From NCBI GenBank assembly GCA_903873355.1, contig CAIQOG010000076.1, forward strand, positions 1 to 40,854: 40,854 nucleotides of DNA. The letters run 5' to 3'. The notes below the pieces were generated by a model. It ran no database searches. It was not told the origin of the DNA and worked only from the letters and a program-made list of their open reading frames with translations. Source of the stretch: an uncultured Bacteroidales bacterium. Lineage in GTDB: Bacteria; Bacteroidota; Bacteroidia; Bacteroidales; Paludibacteraceae. Every line of letters starts with the position of its first letter. Positions within the stretch are counted from its first letter, which is position 1. Position numbers and translations under genes: made by a program. Below, one piece after another: positions 17,596-27,300 of the stretch.

Positions 17596-19746
17596 ATGAA
17601 AAGATTTAAGCTACTTTTTTTAGTATTGATGTTTGTTGGATTAGCCAATGCAACAGTATATTATGTTAGTTCTACAGGAGATAATACCGATGGTCTGTCT
17701 TGGGCAACGGCCTATACATCTCCCACAGCAGCATTGGCAGGATCGCCTGTTGCAGGTGACGAAGTGTGGGTAAAACAGGGAACTTATGTTTCTGCATCAA
17801 CATTGAGTTGGAAAACAGGTATCAATTTCTATGGTGGATTTATTGGAACAGAAACTCTTCGTAGTCAACGCAGTACCGATGCTTCGCTTACCGTACTTGA
17901 AGGAAACAGAACAAACCGTGTTTTAAATGCTCCTTCTATGGCTTCAGGAACAACCTGGAGTGGTTTTACTGTTCAGAAAGGTAAAGCAGCCACCGGTGCA
18001 GGTGCATTTTTGCAAAAGAATGCTATTCTTGACAATTGTATTTTTCAGTACAACACAGCAACTAACAGTGGTGGTGGACTTTACATACAAGGAACTTCGG
18101 GCGATGCTGACTCAATTAAAGTAATAAATTGTGTTGTGAGAGCTGATACAGCAGCCTATGCCGGAGCCGGAAAATATGGTGGTGGTGGTATTTATATGAA
18201 AGCAGGATCATGGAAAGGCATTGTCAGGGGCTGTACTATTGATGGTAACGTGGTAGACGGATTGGCAAACTCAGGATCAGATATAGATGGTGGTGGCGTT
18301 TATGTTGGAGACGGAACGTTGGACAATTGTATTGTTAAAAACAATATTGCAACCAATAGGAATGCAAGCACAAAAGTATTAAGTATTACAGGTAAATGTC
18401 AGGGAGGTGGGCTTATGATTATGCCACAGACTACGGCAAATCCAATTGTTATTAAGAATTGCAGCATTACCGGAAACATTTCTCAAACCTCACTAGGAGG
18501 TGGTATTGCAATAGATCCACTTTGGACTTCAGCCCTGATTGCAGCTCCGGTAAATATTTCAAAAACTATTATAAATAATAATTTTGCATATAAAAGTGGT
18601 GGTGGTATTATGGCAGATGGTCAGTTTGCAACTTCAACCTCTTCTTATAAACTCGAAAATTGTGTAATCTCAAATAACAGGACTCAAACTGGTCAGGGTG
18701 GAGCAGCATTTGTCAATAATATTGCCGGTTATAGCGGAACAGTTACTTTCACAAATTGCCATATAGTAAACAACAGAATGTGTGTTTATAATTATGGTGG
18801 TGCTGGACTTTACTTTAATAACATTGCAACTGTAATAAAGAATTGTGTATTCTGGGGCAATCTGAATGCCGGCACATCACCATTAAAACATCATATCAGA
18901 ACTGCTGGTGTTGATGGCAATCAGATTCTGAATTGCGCTTTTGACACACGTTTTGTCACCTCGGATGTTTATACAACAACAACATTAACTGGAACTGTAA
19001 GCATTGAACTTTCCAATACCGGTTCGGATGTAGGAAAATTATATCCAGCCTTTGTAACTCCAACAAACTTTACGGGTAATGTGGTTACTGCTACCTTAGA
19101 TTCACTTTCAATGATTTCTAATGCCAACTGGGCCATAACCTCCGCCTCGGCTTGTTTGAATGCTGGTACAACTTCCACGGCAACTACGGATATTGTAGGG
19201 TTAGTTCGTCCACAGGGAGGCAGTTATGATATTGGTGCTTATGAACTGGCTTATTACAATACAACCATATCATTTAATGATGGTGGTACTGTGAATAGCT
19301 ATACCACAGGTACTACTGATGCACAACCTAAAGGAAAGCAATTGAATTTTACAATTACACCAAATCATGGAATAGGAATCCAATCTATTCTTTATAATGG
19401 CACAGAAGTGAAAACTCAACTGACAAATTTACTTGGCTCAAGTGTTTACTATGGAGGTACTTATTCTGCACCGGCTTTGAGTGCTAATTCCACACTGCTT
19501 GTGGTATTTGAAATTGACCCTACTACAGGGTTAAATCCTGTTACAAATGACTTTCAATGTCTGTCAACTGGCAAAAAGTTGGAAGTACGTGGCTTAACTA
19601 TCGGTGCTGAAGTAACTGTTTATACCGTTGCCGGACTAAAAATGGCAACTAAAACAGTAAGTGCTTCAATAGTTTCGTTTGGTTTGCCCCAAGGTATTTA
19701 TTTGGTGAAAGTAGCCAATACGATTAAAAAAGTGATTATCCCGTAA
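17596..19746 (+). CDS. Secreted right-handed beta-helix protein with T9SS sorting domain (paralog 2)
   Basis: A 716-residue paralog of the protein at 12246: the same MKRFKL start, signal peptide to residue 19 (ANA), 'YYVSSTGDNTDGLSWATAY', GGG-rich 'NNxxxxGGGxY' coils (about 60-500) and the closing 'RPQGGSYDIGAYEL' (about 540-553). It differs by an added beta module of about 80 residues (about 556-640, 'ISFNDGGTVNSYTTG' through 'NSTLLVVFEI'), similar to the Listeria/InlB-like bacterial repeats, before the Por sorting domain (about 650-716, 'EVTVYTVAGLKMATKT', 'LPQGIYLVKVANTIKKVIIP'). Role unknown; surface adhesin or glycan-binding/processing beta helix are both possible. Confidence 0.8.
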   Translation: MKRFKLLFLVLMFVGLANATVYYVSSTGDNTDGLSWATAYTSPTAALAGSPVAGDEVWVKQGTYVSASTLSWKTGINFYGGFIGTETLRSQRSTDASLTVLEGNRTNRVLNAPSMASGTTWSGFTVQKGKAATGAGAFLQKNAILDNCIFQYNTATNSGGGLYIQGTSGDADSIKVINCVVRADTAAYAGAGKYGGGGIYMKAGSWKGIVRGCTIDGNVVDGLANSGSDIDGGGVYVGDGTLDNCIVKNNIATNRNASTKVLSITGKCQGGGLMIMPQTTANPIVIKNCSITGNISQTSLGGGIAIDPLWTSALIAAPVNISKTIINNNFAYKSGGGIMADGQFATSTSSYKLENCVISNNRTQTGQGGAAFVNNIAGYSGTVTFTNCHIVNNRMCVYNYGGAGLYFNNIATVIKNCVFWGNLNAGTSPLKHHIRTAGVDGNQILNCAFDTRFVTSDVYTTTTLTGTVSIELSNTGSDVGKLYPAFVTPTNFTGNVVTATLDSLSMISNANWAITSASACLNAGTTSTATTDIVGLVRPQGGSYDIGAYELAYYNTTISFNDGGTVNSYTTGTTDAQPKGKQLNFTITPNHGIGIQSILYNGTEVKTQLTNLLGSSVYYGGTYSAPALSANSTLLVVFEIDPTTGLNPVTNDFQCLSTGKKLEVRGLTIGAEVTVYTVAGLKMATKTVSASIVSFGLPQGIYLVKVANTIKKVIIP

Positions 19747-19879
19747 AACCTCATTTACATTATCTACCCATTGCACTCGGCAAAAAATATTGTATTATTT
19801 GTCTGAATGTAATGGGTTTATTTTTATATTATTCTTACTTTTACATTGTTGAAATAGCACTGATAAAAATCTAAATTAT

Positions 19880-21127
19880 ATGAAATTAAAACTAACTTGG
19901 TTTAAATGCCTGATGGTGTTTTTTATATCCATTTGTTGGCTTCAACAGGTTCAGGCGGTCAAAAAAAAACAATCTGGTGCTGTTGATCGTAACTATTGGG
20001 TTTCTTTGTTGGATAAAATCTCCTCACCGGTTTTGAGCAATATGAGCAAAGGGGAGTTACACAAAAATATGCCAATGCAATTTAGTCCAATATGGGACGG
20101 ACGCGACAAGGAAGTAGCTTATCTGGAATGTTTTGGTAGGCTAGTTGCAGGAATTGCTCCATTTTTGGCACTTACACCAGATGGAACTCCCGAAAGTAAA
20201 ATTCGGGAACGGCTGCTGGTGCAAACACAACAAAGTATAACACAGGGATTTAATCCTGACGGTCGGGATTACTTGTTCAAAGCTTCCAATACTGCTCAAA
20301 CGCTGGTTGATGCAGCTTACATTGCACAAGCCTTATTGGCAGCCCCTGCTGTATTGTGGGAGCCGCTCGACTCTGTGACCAAAACACATGTTATTCACGA
20401 ATTTGTGAAAGTAAGACAAATCAAACCCTTTAACAGCAACTGGTTGCTGTTTGCATCTATGGTGGAGAGCTTTCTGCTTCAGATAGGAGAAAAACCCGAT
20501 GAAGCCCGAATTGATAATGCTATTAATAAAATGAGCGAATGGTATGTGGGTGACGGTTGGTACAGCGATGGTCCAAAATTTCATTACGACCATTACAACG
20601 GATATGTTATTCAACCCATGTTGGTAGAAGTGTTGCGGGTAAATGTCGCTCACAATCGCCGTACAATGAAAGAGTACGAATTGGCTTATAAACGAATGCA
20701 ACGCTATGGGTCGTTTCAAGAAAGGTATATTTCGCCCGAAGGAACTTATCCTGTCTTTGGCCGCTCCTCTACCTATCGTGTGGGTGCTTTTCAACCTCTC
20801 GTGAAGCTGGCGTTAGATCATAAACTTCCGGAAGACATAGAACCTGCTCAGGTGCGTTGTGCCATGACAGCTGTTATGAAGAATATGTTCATTCCGTCCA
20901 CCTTCCGACCCGGATATTGGCTCACGTTGGGTTTGGTTGGCGATAACCAAGAGAACTTGGCAGATTACTACTCCAATACGGGTAGTATGTATCTGACTTC
21001 TCTGGTTTTTCTGTCATTGGGTTTGCCTGCAACCGATGAATTTTGGTCTGCTCCCTATGCTGAATGGACACAGAAGAAAGCATGGAGTGGGAAAAGATTT
21101 ACAAAAGACTACGCAGTGGATTATTGA
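19880..21127 (+). CDS. DUF2264 secreted protein, candidate exo-acting glycuronidase
   Basis: A 415-residue exported protein (signal peptide to about residue 26, VQA) whose whole length matches the DUF2264 (PF10022) pattern: 'WDGRDKEVAYLECFGRLVAGIAPFL' (about 72-96), 'NWLLFASMVE', 'WYVGDGWYSDGPKFHYDHYNGYVIQP', 'YISPEGTYPVFGRSSTYR' and 'NTGSMYLTSLVFLSLGLP'. The fold is an (alpha/alpha) toroid. I recall that some DUF2264 proteins have been placed in glycoside hydrolase family GH154 (beta-glucuronidase), which would suit this locus, but I cannot check that this member belongs there. The GH31 gene starts 15 bases downstream, so the two form an operon. A near-consensus -7 (TACTTTTA) lies at 19836-19843. 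Confidence 0.85.
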   Translation: MKLKLTWFKCLMVFFISICWLQQVQAVKKKQSGAVDRNYWVSLLDKISSPVLSNMSKGELHKNMPMQFSPIWDGRDKEVAYLECFGRLVAGIAPFLALTPDGTPESKIRERLLVQTQQSITQGFNPDGRDYLFKASNTAQTLVDAAYIAQALLAAPAVLWEPLDSVTKTHVIHEFVKVRQIKPFNSNWLLFASMVESFLLQIGEKPDEARIDNAINKMSEWYVGDGWYSDGPKFHYDHYNGYVIQPMLVEVLRVNVAHNRRTMKEYELAYKRMQRYGSFQERYISPEGTYPVFGRSSTYRVGAFQPLVKLALDHKLPEDIEPAQVRCAMTAVMKNMFIPSTFRPGYWLTLGLVGDNQENLADYYSNTGSMYLTSLVFLSLGLPATDEFWSAPYAEWTQKKAWSGKRFTKDYAVDY

Positions 21128-21142
21128 CACAAAAATGCATCT

Positions 21143-24100
21143 ATGAAAAAAATCATTCTGGCCACTTTGCTTGTTGGCTTTTTTTTGAATATATTAGCTC
21201 AAAAAGCTTCTTCAAAAGTCTTCTGGAAAGAAGATTTCTCATTGGGAAAAATGCCCGACGGTTGGAAATCAGTGGCACTGAACGACAGTAGCTCCACCTG
21301 GTTTTTTACCGATCAACCTTATCCCGGTTCGCCCGGACGAAATTATCAGGCACCTCCAATTGCCTCAGCCAGTCGTGGATACCACATGCAAATCGCACCC
21401 GGCGTTCGCGTTGGAAAAAATATCCGCAAATGGAAAAAAGCGAACATTCAGCCCAACGCTTATATTCAAACCGCTGCCATTGATTGTTCTGGTAGAAAAT
21501 CGGTAGTGCTAAAATTTCAGCAAAATTTTTTTTGGGGCGAATGGGAACAACCCGGACTGGTTTCAGGACTTATTGTAGCGGTTAGTAGCAACGAAAAAGA
21601 CTGGAAAGAATACGATGTTCGAAATAATATTGCTCCGGCTTCCGATTGTCCAAACCCGATGAATGTGGAGTTGAATATTACTGCTGTAGCTGCGGGTCAA
21701 AAAACAGTATTCATTCGTTTTTGGTGGCGGAATATGTACCAATGGTATTGGATGGTAGACGATATCCAGCTTTCGGAAGCATTTGATGCTGATGTACAGG
21801 CGTTGGATATTGTTTCACACAAAACCGAAGGAAATGTATTTAAAAAAAACGATAAAATGTCTTTCCGCTTTGTGAACCTCAGTTCCAAACCGTTGACAAA
21901 GAATGTAGATTGCTACCTGAAATTAGACAACCGTCCGTTGATGAAGGTTACCATTCTGGCATCGGTCTACAAGCCTATAGGCATTATCGATACTATACAT
22001 GTTGACTTTCCAAATCTGAATTTGACTGATATTGGTATACACAAAGTGAAATTCTATACCGATCTGGAAAACGATTTACGTCGTTCTAACGATACATTGA
22101 CAATGGAACTGTATTCGAAAGCTTGTGAGTTGGGGAATATCACTGACTTCAAAGCAGATCAAAACGAGTTGCAGATTTCGTGTCATCAGGTCAAACTAAA
22201 GTTGCACCTTCTTCGCAACGATATGTTTCGCATTTGGTTGGCTTACGATGGTGTTTTTAGCAATCCGGTCGGCAACGATATTATTATCAATACTCCGAAT
22301 ATGGCTGTCGACAAAAAACTGACCGATGAAAGCGATTATTACCTGCTTAAAACACCCGAAATGGCTATCAGAGTGTATAAAGCACCTTTGCGTTTTGCAC
22401 TTTACAAAGCTGATAATGCTACGTTGGTATGGGAAGAAGTAAAAGGAATTACGTATGGAAAACAAACCGTACAATACCTGAAACGTGGCAACAACGAACA
22501 GTTTTATGGTGGTGGAATGCAAAACGGACGTTTCTCGCATCGCGATAAAACCATTAAAATGACCATCGATTACAAATGGGAAGATGGCGGAAACCCCAAT
22601 CCGGAAACTTTTTATATGAGTACCTACGGCTATGGAGCTGTACGGAATACTTATGCCACGGGTGAATATGCATTCAAAGACACGATTCGACTGGCGCAGG
22701 AGGAAAGCCGTTTCGATTGCTATTATTTTGTGGGCAATTCGCTGAAAGAAACTTTGGGCGATTTTACCGACCTGACAGGAAAACCTTTCCTGATGTCTCG
22801 CTGGGCGTTGGGAATGGGCGATTCCAATTGCTATAACCGTGGAGCCAAATCGGGAAAAACGATTGGTTCTACCACAACCGGTCATGATGGTTTGACGCCA
22901 AGCGTTATTAACTTGATTGCAGACAACTATGTGGATTACAAGATGCCTCGTGGGTGGATTTTACCCAACGATGGGTATGGTTGCGGTTATACAGCCTTAG
23001 ATTCTGTAGTTAAAGAACTAAAGAAACGTGGTTTCTATACCGGGTTGTGGACTGAAAACGGTGTAGAGAAAATTGCGCGTGAGGTGGGTGAATATGGAAC
23101 GCGCCTTTGTAAACTGGATGTTGCGTGGGTTGGACCGGGCTTTAAGTTTGCGCTGGATGGTGCTAAACTGGCTTATGAAGGTGTCGAGAAAAACAGCGAC
23201 GCGCGTGGCTTTGTCTGGACGGTTTGCGGTTGGACAGGTTCGCACCGTAATTCAGTAGTTTGGACAGGCGACCAGAGCGGAAACTGGAATTATATTCGCT
23301 GGCACATTCCTACGGTTATCGGTTCAGGACTTTCGGCACAGAATTGTGCTACGGGTGATGTGGATGGCATCTTTGGAGGCAGCGACTCTACATATACCCG
23401 CGACCTGCAATGGAAGTGCTTTACACCGGTGTTTATGTCCATGTCAGGATGGGCGATGAATAATAAAAACGGGATTAAAGATAAACAACCGTGGCTTTTT
23501 GGCGAACCATTCACTTCCATTAATCGTAAATACCTGCAGTTGAAACAACGCCTGACTCCGTATATGTACACCCTTTGTAACGAAGCTTATCAAACCGGTG
23601 TTCCTGCTGTACGTGCTCTGGTGCTTGAATATCCAACCGATAGCATGACTTTTGGCAATGCCACCAGATATGAGTTTTTACTAGGCAAGGACCTATTAGT
23701 TGCGCCGGTTTATAAGTCGGAAGACAAACGCGACAGTATTTATTTACCGGTAGGTAAATGGATTGATTTCTGGGATGGAACTGAACTTAACGGTAAAACA
23801 ACATTGAGAAATTATTGTGCTCCACTAGATAGATTACCACTTTTTGTCAGAGCCGGCGCCATTCTGCCGATGTATCAACCCATGATGTACGATTGGGAGC
23901 GTCCGACTGATACGCTGACTCTTCATGTTTATCCTTCGGGAATATCTTCGTTTACGATGTACGAAGACGATGGACTAACCCGCGAACACCGTCAGGGAAT
24001 ATATGCAACAACAAAATTTGAATCGGTTGTTTCTGAGTTAGGAGGACTGAAATTAAGCATTAATGCAGCAAAAGGTGATTTCAATGGGAGGCTTAAAGTA

Positions 24101-24307
24101 AGAACTTACCTGATTGATATTCATACAAGCGTTAGTCCAAAAGAAATAATATTCAATGACCAAAATCTCAAAAAAGTCAAAAATAAAGAAATGTTTGCAA
24201 AGTCTTTAACCGGTTGGTATTACGATTCGACACTTGAACATGGAATTATTCATATCAAGACTCCAAAAGTTTCAACTGACAAGGTATCTGAACTTGTAAT
24301 AAAGTAA
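21143..24307 (+). CDS. GH31 family glycosidase with N-terminal jelly-roll extension
   Basis: A 1054-residue exported enzyme (signal peptide to residue 20, LAQ). Order: a MAM/cleaved-adhesin-like jelly roll (about 25-212, starting 'FWKEDFSLGKMPDGW' and ending 'WYWMVDDIQLSE'), a beta sandwich (about 215-325), the GH31 N-terminal mutarotase-like domain (about 330-545), the TIM barrel (about 546-870) and C-terminal beta domains with a DUF5110-type segment ('LTLHVYPSGISSFTMYEDDG'). Predicted nucleophile Asp659 in 'CKLDVAWVG' and acid/base Asp710 in 'WTGDQSG'; 'GDVDGIFGGS...TYTRDLQWK' is typical of the family. It acts on alpha-linked glucose, galactose or xylose; which one is not evident. Probably periplasmic, since no T9SS domain or lipobox is present. 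Confidence 0.93.
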   Translation: MKKIILATLLVGFFLNILAQKASSKVFWKEDFSLGKMPDGWKSVALNDSSSTWFFTDQPYPGSPGRNYQAPPIASASRGYHMQIAPGVRVGKNIRKWKKANIQPNAYIQTAAIDCSGRKSVVLKFQQNFFWGEWEQPGLVSGLIVAVSSNEKDWKEYDVRNNIAPASDCPNPMNVELNITAVAAGQKTVFIRFWWRNMYQWYWMVDDIQLSEAFDADVQALDIVSHKTEGNVFKKNDKMSFRFVNLSSKPLTKNVDCYLKLDNRPLMKVTILASVYKPIGIIDTIHVDFPNLNLTDIGIHKVKFYTDLENDLRRSNDTLTMELYSKACELGNITDFKADQNELQISCHQVKLKLHLLRNDMFRIWLAYDGVFSNPVGNDIIINTPNMAVDKKLTDESDYYLLKTPEMAIRVYKAPLRFALYKADNATLVWEEVKGITYGKQTVQYLKRGNNEQFYGGGMQNGRFSHRDKTIKMTIDYKWEDGGNPNPETFYMSTYGYGAVRNTYATGEYAFKDTIRLAQEESRFDCYYFVGNSLKETLGDFTDLTGKPFLMSRWALGMGDSNCYNRGAKSGKTIGSTTTGHDGLTPSVINLIADNYVDYKMPRGWILPNDGYGCGYTALDSVVKELKKRGFYTGLWTENGVEKIAREVGEYGTRLCKLDVAWVGPGFKFALDGAKLAYEGVEKNSDARGFVWTVCGWTGSHRNSVVWTGDQSGNWNYIRWHIPTVIGSGLSAQNCATGDVDGIFGGSDSTYTRDLQWKCFTPVFMSMSGWAMNNKNGIKDKQPWLFGEPFTSINRKYLQLKQRLTPYMYTLCNEAYQTGVPAVRALVLEYPTDSMTFGNATRYEFLLGKDLLVAPVYKSEDKRDSIYLPVGKWIDFWDGTELNGKTTLRNYCAPLDRLPLFVRAGAILPMYQPMMYDWERPTDTLTLHVYPSGISSFTMYEDDGLTREHRQGIYATTKFESVVSELGGLKLSINAAKGDFNGRLKVRTYLIDIHTSVSPKEIIFNDQNLKKVKNKEMFAKSLTGWYYDSTLEHGIIHIKTPKVSTDKVSELVIK

Positions 24308-24330
24308 AAAAGTAGGCTATTTCAAACAAA

Positions 24331-24367
24331 ATAAAAGCGACGAAAGTTGTGTTTTCGTCGCTTTTAT
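24331..24367. terminator. Perfect bidirectional terminator
   Basis: A perfect 15-bp inverted repeat (24331-24345 and 24353-24367, core AAAAGCGACGAAA) with a 7-base loop. A-rich on the left and T-rich on the right, it can end both the GH31 transcript and the converging regulator transcript. Confidence 0.92.
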
Positions 24368-24374
24368 TCTTTGA

Positions 24375-27300
24375 TTACCCTTCACTTTCATCTGACTCTT
24401 CTTCCACATCTTTATTTGCAAAAGCAGGATTATTTGCTTTTCGGTAATTGAGTGGCGAAATTCCAAACAATTCCTTGAAGCATTTGCTAAAATAGCGTGG
24501 TGTGTTGAATCCAAGCCGGTAAGTGATATCTGATATATTTAATTCATTCTCGGTTGTGAGTAGTGTGGCAGCAGTTTTAAGCCTGATATTTAGGATGAAA
24601 TCATTTGGCGTCATACCGATAATACCTTTCAGTTTCAGATATAGTTTGCTGCGTCCCAGAGCCATTTCCTGAGCAAAAACAGTTACATCAAAGTCATAAT
24701 CGTCGAGATGTTTCATCACTATTTCTGTGGCTTTGTTCAGCATGTCCTGATCCATTTTGTTAGTGGCAATGGAAATTGGAGTATTGTCGGTTTGTTTTGA
24801 GAAACGATCCTGCATCCGTTTACGACTAATAACCAGATTATTACATCGACTTATAAGCATTTTTACATTGAATGGCTTGGTAATATAATCGTCAGCCCCT
24901 ACCATCAAGCCCTCCAGGTTTAGCTCTTCCGACGAATCGGCAGTGAGCAACACAATCGGGATGTGCGACGTTTCGAAATTGGTTTTTAGCTTCATACACA
25001 TTTCTTTACCAGACATTTTTGGCATCATCACATCGCTCAATACAATATCCGGTTGTAACTCCTTTACTTTTTCCAGTCCGTCCAATCCGTCAATAGCTGT
25101 TTCCACGTGATAAATGGGTGAGAAAATATCCGAAAGGAAATGTAACATTTCTTCGTTGTCCTCCACAATAAGAATTGTTGAATTCATTTTGTGTGTTTCT
25201 GCATCAGTCTCTTTGATGGATTCAATAAAGAAATTATCGGGGAAACTGGTGTTTTTAATGTAATCCACATCCATTTCGGAACTTGATTCTTTTTCTTTCG
25301 TCGTAAAATGGTCGCTTCCAGTTAAGAGCGAAACCCGAAACATAGTACCTGTACCTTCTTTTTTCTCAGCGGAAATTGTCCCGTGATGCAGCTCTACAAT
25401 CCCTTTCGAAAGTGCCAGTCCGATGCCTGTACCGTAAGAACCCGATGAATGATCAATCTGATTTTTAGCCTGATAAAAACGATCAAAGATTTTTGGTAAA
25501 TCTTCTTCTGAGATACCAATACCGGAATCGATGACACTGATTCGTACTGTGTTTGAAAGCTTTTCGATTTTTACAGTAATCGAACTATTGTTCTGAGAAT
25601 ATTTAAATGCATTGGAAATCAGGTTGTAAAATACTTTTTGCAACTGAACCGAATCATACCAAAGCATGATATTTTTCTCCACGGTAAAAAACGTGTAGTC
25701 AATTTTACGGGAGGCAGCCAAGTCGTTGAACGACAAGTAAATATTTTTAATAAATTCTACAATATTCTGATTGCTTACTTTTAACGACAATAGCTCATGT
25801 TCCTGTTTCCTGAAATCGAGTAATTCGGTGATTAGAATCCGTAAATGGGTGGCATTTTTATAAATTTTTGATAATCGGTTGTAAATGGCCGGTGTGATAT
25901 TATCCATTTGAGTCATTGACTCTATTTGTCCTATTATCAGCGTCAATGGGGTGCGGAATTCGTGTGATATATTGGTGAAAAATTGCAACTTCGCCTGATT
26001 CAACTCTTTGATATGATCATTTTCTTTGATTTCATACTCCAGCGAAGTTTGCAACAGAATTTTAGATTTATTGAATGAAATAATCCACCATATCGCACCT
26101 CCTATAAGTAACAAATAGATAATATATGCAATTGTGGAAGCATAAAACGGAGGGGAAACTCTCAAAGACAACTCAATTTCTTTAGGTTTCGTATTCGAGT
26201 TATTTGATAGCAATTCCCTGACATGAAGCACATAACTACCGGGACTTAAATTAGAATATTTAATGCTTTGCTCGGCCACTGGCATCCACTTATCTTCAAA
26301 ACCTTCAAGTTTGTACTCATAAGCCGTTTTATTTGCTTTAATGTAATTGGAAGTGGCAAATTTTATGATAATATTTGTCTGGTCGTAACTTAATCTCAGT
26401 TTATTCAAGTAGGGCATGGCAGCCGACAAAATACCCGTTTTATCGGATGGTCTGATAAGTTGATTGTTTACATAAATATCAGAGAAAAAGAGGTTGTAGT
26501 CTTTCTGATTTGGATTAATCTGATTTTCGAAAAATGAAGCCATGCCGTTAGTACCGCCAACAAATATTTCCCCGTTACGAGTAACATACACACCACATCC
26601 GAAATTAATCATTTCTAGCGGTAGACCATGCGATTTGTCGAGACTATAAGTTTTATTGCTTTCCGGATCAAACAAATTCAAGCCTTTATTGGTCAATAAA
26701 ACAATATAACCATAATTTGTTTCGGTGATATCATAAATAAAATCAGATAGTAAACCATTTTGCTCAACGTTATAACAGCCGAAATTATCGGTTTTGGGCA
26801 AGTATTCATACAGACCGGAGCCTTTAGTCGCGAATAAAATCCGTCCTTTTTTATTTTCGTACATACGAGTAATGGTATGGCGACCAATAGAACCGGTATT
26901 TTCAAAAGAGTGAGAATAGGTTTTAAGCTTGCTGCTGATCAGGTTATAGCACTTCACACCACCATCAGTTTGAGCCAGCCAAAGATTCTGCTTGGAATCA
27001 ATCAAAAGGGTGGTTATATCTGTACCAATTGCTTCTACAATTTTTATATCGTCGAAAAAAGGTACAACAGCTCCGGTTGTAATATTTAATTGAACTATTC
27101 CTTTCTGAGTCAGAATAATGAGATTTCCTTTGTATGGACAAAGTGTTTCTATCACATCGTTTGGAAAATTTAGAGTATTACGCGTGGTAATTTGTGTAAA
27201 GCGTCGGCTACGGATATCATAAATAGAAACTCCACCCATATGCGTTCCTATATAGAGTTTGTCATTTTGTGGATTATACCAAATACATTTCAGATTATTG

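Noticed and set aside
19767..19825. ACCCATT/AATGGGT inverted repeat after the second beta-helix gene, considered as a terminator
   Set aside because: Only 7 bp with a loop of almost 40 bases; too weak, although a T-rich run follows.
20333..20794. Open frame of 153 codons antisense to the DUF2264 gene
   Set aside because: Overlaps the conserved core of DUF2264; no signal, domain or promoter.
22196..22885. Open frame of 229 codons on the minus strand inside the GH31 gene
   Set aside because: Antisense to conserved GH31 sequence with intact motifs; Ile/Phe/Arg-rich composition typical of a shadow frame.
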